A stretch of 64,000 nucleotides of DNA, from NCBI GenBank assembly GCA_033439795.1, contig JAUTDP010000010.1, positions 2,666,001-2,730,000 on the forward strand, written 5' to 3'. The DNA is from Sordaria brevicollis (Eukaryota; Ascomycota; Sordariomycetes; Sordariales; Sordariaceae). Under the pieces are notes generated by a model, which made no database searches, was not told the origin of the DNA, and worked only from the letters and a program-made list of their open reading frames with translations. Both the position numbers and the translations under genes were made by a program. Shown one piece after another: positions 58,553-64,000 of the stretch; position 1 is the stretch's first letter; every line of letters starts with the position of its first letter.

Positions 58553-61500
58553 TTTCGTTGATGTTGTTGGTTGGTTGGTATTAGATATTAAGTGACGGTA
58601 ATCCAATGTCTATATCGATGTATAGCGTGTATGCTGATCTCAACAAAGCGAGTGTGAGAGCGAGTGTCGTTGATATACGAAGATCCTGGACGAGACGAAA
58701 AGTTCTGAGGAAAGGAAGAGAGAGGTAAAAAAGAGAAGGAGAGGATGGTGGTATGTTAAATAGTCCTACACTAGTAGGAAGGGAAGGAAAGAGAGAGAGA
58801 GCTCATACGACATGGACGGACAACGAACAGACACATGCAAGCCACCACACTTTCCCTTTCTCCATCCTCCATGTTACCTTTTTTTCCTTTTCCTCTCCAT
58901 CACGCCGTAGCAACCAGAACCTACCATTAACAGAAACCAAGTTAGACATCCCTGCTTGCGCTTCTCAAACCAAAGCACTCGATTCGGTTGTCTTCCGTAG
59001 CATCATCTCTCCATAATAACCCATAGCAAGCTGTGCTAGGGATATAACATGGGGGAAAGCAGGTCACGATGCCTGACTGCTTGCTGCTGTGGTCGTTGCA
59101 AAGTGTTTGGCTACTGCCGTGTGATTTCCACTGACTTCTCTCCCAAACCCGAGCCGGGGTCTTGGACCGGTCTTGGACATCGCGTATCTCCCCCACAAAT
59201 ATCCACAGACACGAAGGCAGGGGCAGGGGTACCTGGTCTGAGCGGCAGCAACCCTTTGAGTGGTGGAGATGGACAGAGGTCACCACCAGAAAATGATCCA
59301 CGATGCAGCGCGATGCGCCTCGAGATGGATGGTCTGAAGACGTCTCGTAGATATTCTTGCCCGAGTGAACGAGTAATCGAGTGAGATGAGCTGCCGTGTT
59401 GCGTTGTTGGAGACGTCCTGCTGTGCTGGATACAACATCGTGTTGTGAGGTGTTGCTGACTGACTGACGGTCTTCGGGTTTCGAGTGCCGAACAACAAGT
59501 CTTGCCATTTGTGTTCAGCCCGGTCAAGCGTTTGTGTGACCCCGTGAATTGGAGACAAAACAGAGAGATTGTCTGATGTCTCTTTCCTGCCTGGAGCCAA
59601 GTCTCCCTTCCCACGAAGATCCCTTTGTTGTCCATCACGAGCACAGATGCTTTTTTTGACGCTTCCTATACCCATAACAATCCCCAGATATCGCAGGCCA
59701 CAGGGATGATATCTTGGTCAGAAGTTTATGCAGACATCACTTACCCGTGGTTCCCCTGGCTTGGTGTTGTGAAAGTAAAATTACTTGCTGCCACCCACCA
59801 TCATTCTAATTGTCCCAGATTGCAGGTGTGTCAGTGTGGTGGTGGTGTCTTCCCGTCACAGAGACGCCAGCGCCGAGACCAAGGGAAAGAAGACGACGGA
59901 CGAAAAAAAGTGGGTGTGGTGCTATTTTGCCCGATTCGGTATCCCATTTGAGACACTGACCAATCAGAGCTGGGATTGAGTTTCGGATTTTCAGTGTAAT
60001 TCGTGTTTTGACGCTGGGCCACGCGCCCTCAGCTCTGGTGTTCTCTTCCTCTCGTTTCGATGACTGCTTTTTTGGAAGAGTGTCGAAACAGAGACTGGCG
60101 ATATCTATTCCTGTTCTGTGGTTAACTTTGTCCGGTCTTTGGCAAATGCAAAGCAGAGGCAGACTTGACAGACACAGACACACGACGGATGCGCAGGTCC
60201 GAACGCTTTTACCGTCTGCATTGCCAAAAAGAAATGCAAAATGCAGGCCTGCAAATCTGTCCAAGCCACCCGAACCGAACCGCTTCAACGACTCTCGCCA
60301 AGCACAGTCCATCAATGTGACACAGAAGGGAACTGGTTGGTGACAACAAAAAGCCTCTTCTCCTCCCTCGCTAGTTAGCACTAACAACGAGCGGTTGGGT
60401 GATCAGCATTTGCGGAGCTAGCAAACGCACCCATCAGATGGTTTGAAGTGCTTCTCGGCCTTGGCTTGCTTGGCCGGAGCTTGACACCGAACGGCCTCCA
60501 ACACTATAAATTTATTGCCTGGGCTCAGGCAGATGTGGATGAAGTGTTTGTGAGGAATTAGACGAATATCGTCCGCGAGTAGTGATGACCCGAGAGCGTG
60601 GGCATGCCCATCATGCAACGCTCACAGATATCGTCGGCGCTTTTGCCTGGGCCCGGGCCTGTGACATTCGCGTTGCGCAGCGCGCTCCGTTCCGCAAGGC
60701 GATGCTTTGGAGGTTGTGCCCAAAGCTTATTCTCTGTTGCACACTTGTACATACACCAGACAATTGCCATGAAACCCAACGCCTTTGAACCCTTCGAGTC
60801 CAATTCTTGTGCTTTGTGGCCTGTAGTGCCGTGCCGTGCCGTGCCATGCCGGAAATAACGCCGTCTAGCCGACTTATACGAGGGCCTCCCAGCCAACAGA
60901 TATGCACAACCGTTCATCCGATGACCACTGGGCGACGCTTCTCTGGAAATGCTCCAGGTCCAGATTTCGAGGCTTTGATCTTCCAAAAATGCATGAAGGG
61001 TCTCGGGACAATGAAATACGAGCTCACGGTCTGATTTTTGGGGGCTCTGTTCAAGGAAGCTCGTTACCAGATCAACGGATATGCGTTATGTATCAGATTC
61101 TCCACTTGGACTGTGTGAGTGTGTGCCCTTGTCTGAATATGTTCCCAAGAAACAACGAAGTTTGACGAGGCTCTCAAACTGCATGGGTTCAAAACCGACG
61201 CACTAAACTCGATGAAAGTGACGAGGTCGTAAGGTGAAGGAGAAAAGCTGAGAACGTCTTGAAGACAACGTGGTTGATGGGATAACCCCCTTGATGTGAT
61301 GAAATAAATTAGACATGATGAAAGATGTTTGAAAAGACTGATAACATTTGCCTACCCGACGCGAGCGAGGATGTGGGCGGATCACGGGGGATGTTGTCGA
61401 CAAGCGGCATGCATGCACCCAACGGTCTCTCGGGAGGAGCAGGTATTTGATGGGAAAAGAGTGTAAAGATGTGAGACTGTGGACATTGACGGGGTCAGGA

Positions 61501-62090
61501 GCCTAGGAATAGACCTTCTTGTAATTGGGAGTTGCTGGCGGCGATATACCATCACGAAGACCAAAATTGAAGTGGCACAGTAGTTTGTGATTCTAGGAAA
61601 GCGACTACTCAGAAAAGATCAGTTGACGAATTGGGAGGACGGAGACCAGAGTTATCGATTATTTTTTCTCTCGTGGCTGACCCAAGTATTAATCACCGAG
61701 TGAGCTTGTCCTTGGAAAGGCGTACCTTCCTCTTTGTGACGGACCGGCCCTCCCTTCATGCTGGAGAGCGCCTTCCGTCTACCGAGGGCGCCTTCCTGCA
61801 TTGTAGGGCCAATGATCAAGAAAGAACGACCTTGCGGCAGATGAATACTATTCGGGTTGCAACCCTCAAGCCCGCCCGAAAGAGGCACTGCCGATCAGAT
61901 TCCCCCGAAAGCGCACAGAAATTGTGAATAGGTAGATTCATCTTCGCGCCTCATGTTGTTATATCCAGAAAATCTTCCCTTGGCCTTAACCCTCCTAACT
62001 CCTCACACCGCCATCCCCATCAGTGCTTCGCACAATCATGACCGCTACCAGGCATAGAACGTCAGTTCCATACCTCTACCAAGGCATGCA
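58553..62090. other. 3.5-kb stretch without a convincing gene
   Basis: Frames of up to 190 codons occur on both strands but overlap and show no domain or splice-joined series. A five-copy GTGCC repeat lies at 60826-60850. The part next to 58552 is the promoter of the GPI-protein gene. A non-coding transcript cannot be excluded. Confidence 0.5.
60826..60850 (+). repeat. GTGCC pentanucleotide repeat
   Basis: Five tandem GTGCC-type units, the last with one change (ATGCC). Confidence 0.75.
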
Positions 62091-63011
62091 TTACCAACTA
62101 ACCTCCCCCCTCCTATCCCTAAACCTCCCCGTCTCCCCCCCTTCCTCCTCCACCACCTTAACCACAACCTCCGCCGCCTCCCTCGGCTCCTGCGTTCCCC
62201 GATAGTTATTTAAATTCGTCTTGGTATAACCCGGGCAAACCACGTTGACCTTCCACTTCCCACTCTTTCCCTTTCCACCCTCTCCCTTCCCATCTCCCAT
62301 CGCCGACCCCCCTTCCATCTCCCCTTCTCCTCTCTTCTCTGCTGCGTCGTCCTTCTCCGCTTCTTGCTCCTCCGAATGTTGTAGCCGCAAAGCCAAATGC
62401 CTCGCATACAAATTCAACGCCGCTTTAGAGCTGCTATACTCTGTGAACTTGCCCGCTATTCCTGTTAGATCTAGCCTGCCGGCTTCGGCTTCGCGGAAGG
62501 AGTGGGTTATTGATCCCAGGCCGGAGGAGACGAAGATGATTTTGCGTTCTGGGAGAGGGGAGGCACTGAGCAAAGGGAGGAGCTCGTCGGTGAGGAGGGC
62601 GGGGCCGATGAGGTTTGTGTCGAAGATGGTGTGCCAATTCTCGCGAGCGCGCTCGGGGGCGTGGGGGTCGGCGGTGTGGGTGGATAGAGAAGAGTGGGAG
62701 ATGGCGGCGTTGTGCACGAGGATGTCGAGGTGGCCGTGTTTGGAAGAGATGTGGGAGGCGGCGGAGGAGAGGGAGGTATCGGACCCTAGGTCGAGAGGGA
62801 GGGCTTCGAGGGTTGTGGAGGGGTGGAGGTTGGGGAGAGACTTTAGAGTGGTGACGGCGGATTCGACGGCGGAGAGGTGCCGACCGGAGAGGATGATGTG
62901 GTAGCTCTTGGAAGGTGAGGTGGCGAGGTGTTTGGCAATTTCGAAGCCGATGCCGCGGTTGGCGCCGGTGATGAGGACGATGGCTTTGGGGTCGGGGGCG
63001 AAGGTGGCCAT
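62091..63011 (-). CDS. short-chain dehydrogenase/reductase (classical SDR)
   Basis: This is a single-exon gene of 306 residues from the ATG at 63011 (GCCATCATGGCC context). An in-frame ATG at 63137 would add 42 polar residues and is less likely because the Rossmann fold begins directly after 63011. Motifs: TGANRGIG (cofactor loop; Arg after Asn favours NADP), LDLGSD, HNAAIS in place of NNAG, SSGLGS (catalytic Ser) and YSSSKAAL (catalytic Tyr and Lys), then CPGYTKTNLNNY. An insertion of about 45 charged residues (EEQEAEKDDAAEKRGEGE...) lies between the active-site helix and the next strand. The carbonyl substrate cannot be inferred. It resembles carbonyl-reductase-like SDRs by the NRGIG loop and the PGY/TKTN segment. 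Confidence 0.9.
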   Translation of the reverse strand: MATFAPDPKAIVLITGANRGIGFEIAKHLATSPSKSYHIILSGRHLSAVESAVTTLKSLPNLHPSTTLEALPLDLGSDTSLSSAASHISSKHGHLDILVHNAAISHSSLSTHTADPHAPERARENWHTIFDTNLIGPALLTDELLPLLSASPLPERKIIFVSSGLGSITHSFREAEAGRLDLTGIAGKFTEYSSSKAALNLYARHLALRLQHSEEQEAEKDDAAEKRGEGEMEGGSAMGDGKGEGGKGKSGKWKVNVVCPGYTKTNLNNYRGTQEPREAAEVVVKVVEEEGGETGRFRDRRGEVSW

Positions 63012-63505
63012 GATGGCGGATGTCTGTGGTGTAGCGGCTGGGAAATGACTTGCTCGCGAGGATGTTGAGGATTGTGAAGTTGTAGCCAGCCGGTGCTGAG
63101 CTGTTATAGTCTCCTCTCCTTCTGTTCGTCTGAACATCGTGAGCTTTTTATACCAAGCCGCACGTCATAGCGACATAACCGCAACCGTCTCGTGAACGAT
63201 TCTAGCGCTCGCAACCCAGTCCAAATATTGATCCCGCGGACACCGTAGGCGGATGTAGGATAACGCCGTAGTCCATCGGGGTTAGGGAAACGGTTCCCTT
63301 CATGCCTCCCGTCGCCGATCGTCAGTTTTAGGTGGTGTTTTGTGTGGCCTGGAGATAAGCCTCCACCACGCCCTAAACTCCGTGATCCGCGATCCGTGGT
63401 CGTCAACCTCGAGCACAAAGCCGCCCCGACATTCCTCGATCTTTGTAAAGTCGGCTAGGGCGTTTCTAGCCCAGTCGAGTATCGACGCATCTCGGTCGCC
63501 GGCAA
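63012..63505. other. upstream region of the SDR gene and 3' flank of sld5
   Basis: About 490 bp lie between two minus-strand genes. A minus-strand frame (63300-63557) overlaps the sld5 end but shows no domain. Confidence 0.5.
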
Positions 63506-63865
63506 TCAAACCAACTCCGCATCCCCCCTCTCCACCAGTCCCTTCGCATCCGACCACCTCAAAATGACAATATCGCCCTCCTTCCCCGTCAACACGCCAT
63601 CCACATCAACACCGTGGCACTCAATCTCCGCATTTTTTAACAGTCTAATAAACACGGCCGAGTCGAGATCGGGAGAATCAATCATGCTGATATTCCCCGC
63701 CGTATCGTTCAAGTTCTGCATCGCCGGAGGAAAAGTTCCCAGGAACGAGTTGAGGTAGTGGTTGTGTAGCAGCAGCTGGTGCCGGCGCGCGTAGGCTTCT
63801 TCGATGGGGGACATGCGTGTCCGGAGGGCGTCGTTGGAGATGTAGTGGAGGAGGTGTTTGTCGAT
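63506..63865 (-). CDS. sld5: GINS complex subunit Sld5, C-terminal exon (partial)
   Basis: The last exon starts after a clear acceptor (GCTAAC branch, CCCAG) at 63866-63868 and ends at 63506. The rest of the gene lies beyond the right edge or in unresolved upstream sequence. The 119 residues include [29 protein letters not shown], then [16 protein letters not shown] and the small beta domain ending [22 protein letters not shown]. These match the helical and C-terminal B domains of Sld5, including the family's PDLDxxVF segment. Sld5 is one of four GINS subunits that activate the MCM helicase with Cdc45 at replication forks. The acidic/basic sequence at 63870-64000 is probably intron plus part of an upstream exon; I could not fix the donor. 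Confidence 0.85.
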   Translation of the reverse strand: MDKHLLHYISNDALRTRMSPIEEAYARRHQLLLHNHYLNSFLGTFPPAMQNLNDTAGNISMIDSPDLDSAVFIRLLKNAEIECHGVDVDGVLTGKEGDIVILRWSDAKGLVERGDAELV

Positions 63866-64000
63866 CTGGGTTTGGGGGTTGTTAGCATTTCCTCTTCTTC
63901 TTCTTTTGTGTCTTCCGTTTCCTCTCTCTTCTCCATTTTCTCCTCCTCTCTCCCCCATCTCTCCCCTTCTCAATTTCCTCCCACCCTCCTTTCCATTTTC

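Noticed and set aside
63300..63557. 85-codon minus-strand frame overlapping the end of sld5
   Set aside because: The Sld5 C-terminus is complete in the other frame; this frame has no domain and no clear splice entry.

Overview
The window is nuclear DNA of a filamentous ascomycete, most likely Neurospora or a close Sordariales relative. The genes have short introns with GTATGT/GTAAGT donors, CTAAC branch sites and CAG/TAG acceptors. Intergenic spaces are long, and coding regions are C/G-ending. One 10.9-kb island (43958-54843) is extremely AT-rich, with CpA/TpG largely replaced by TpA, the signature of repeat-induced point mutation (RIP). All gene models were built by hand from splice signals and reading-frame continuity; nothing was searched against a database.

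Left part (1-34.6 kb): a single-pass membrane protein with a very acidic, internally duplicated tail (1734-5496); a 7.5-kb stretch with no convincing gene; a secreted copper-radical oxidase carrying five WSC domains (13034-16462); a GH47 alpha-1,2-mannosidase on the minus strand (17928-20376); ATG10 (21852-22866); a U2 snRNP B''-type RRM protein (minus, 23017-23675), divergent from the Arp2/3 subunit ARPC1 (24272-25513); a 1354-residue low-complexity protein (26274-30338); and an amino-acid permease (32205-34609).

Middle (35.6-44 kb), all on the minus strand: a three-exon hypothetical gene recovered here by splicing (35626-36774), methylmalonate-semialdehyde dehydrogenase (38020-39771) and calnexin (41526-43389). 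A 583-bp MITE-like inverted-repeat element (40203-40785) lies between the last two.

Transposon island (43958-54843): a DNA element with ~106-bp terminal inverted repeats and TA target duplications is split by a complete RIP-mutated Ty3/Gypsy chromovirus (46292-54083; 286-bp LTRs, GATTT target duplication). The outer element and the MITE share an unusual end architecture: a TA-flanked tip, a 20-25-nt subterminal hairpin, and two GGACA motifs behind it. I read them as one family.

Right part (56-64 kb): methylthioribulose-1-phosphate dehydratase of methionine salvage (56154-57132), a GPI-anchored cysteine-rich wall protein (57803-58552, minus), a 3.5-kb stretch without a gene, a short-chain dehydrogenase (62091-63011, minus) and the C-terminal exon of the GINS subunit Sld5 running off the right edge.

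The genes are unrelated housekeeping and surface functions, and no biosynthetic cluster is apparent. Secretory-pathway functions recur: calnexin, ER/Golgi mannosidase, a secreted oxidase and a GPI protein.
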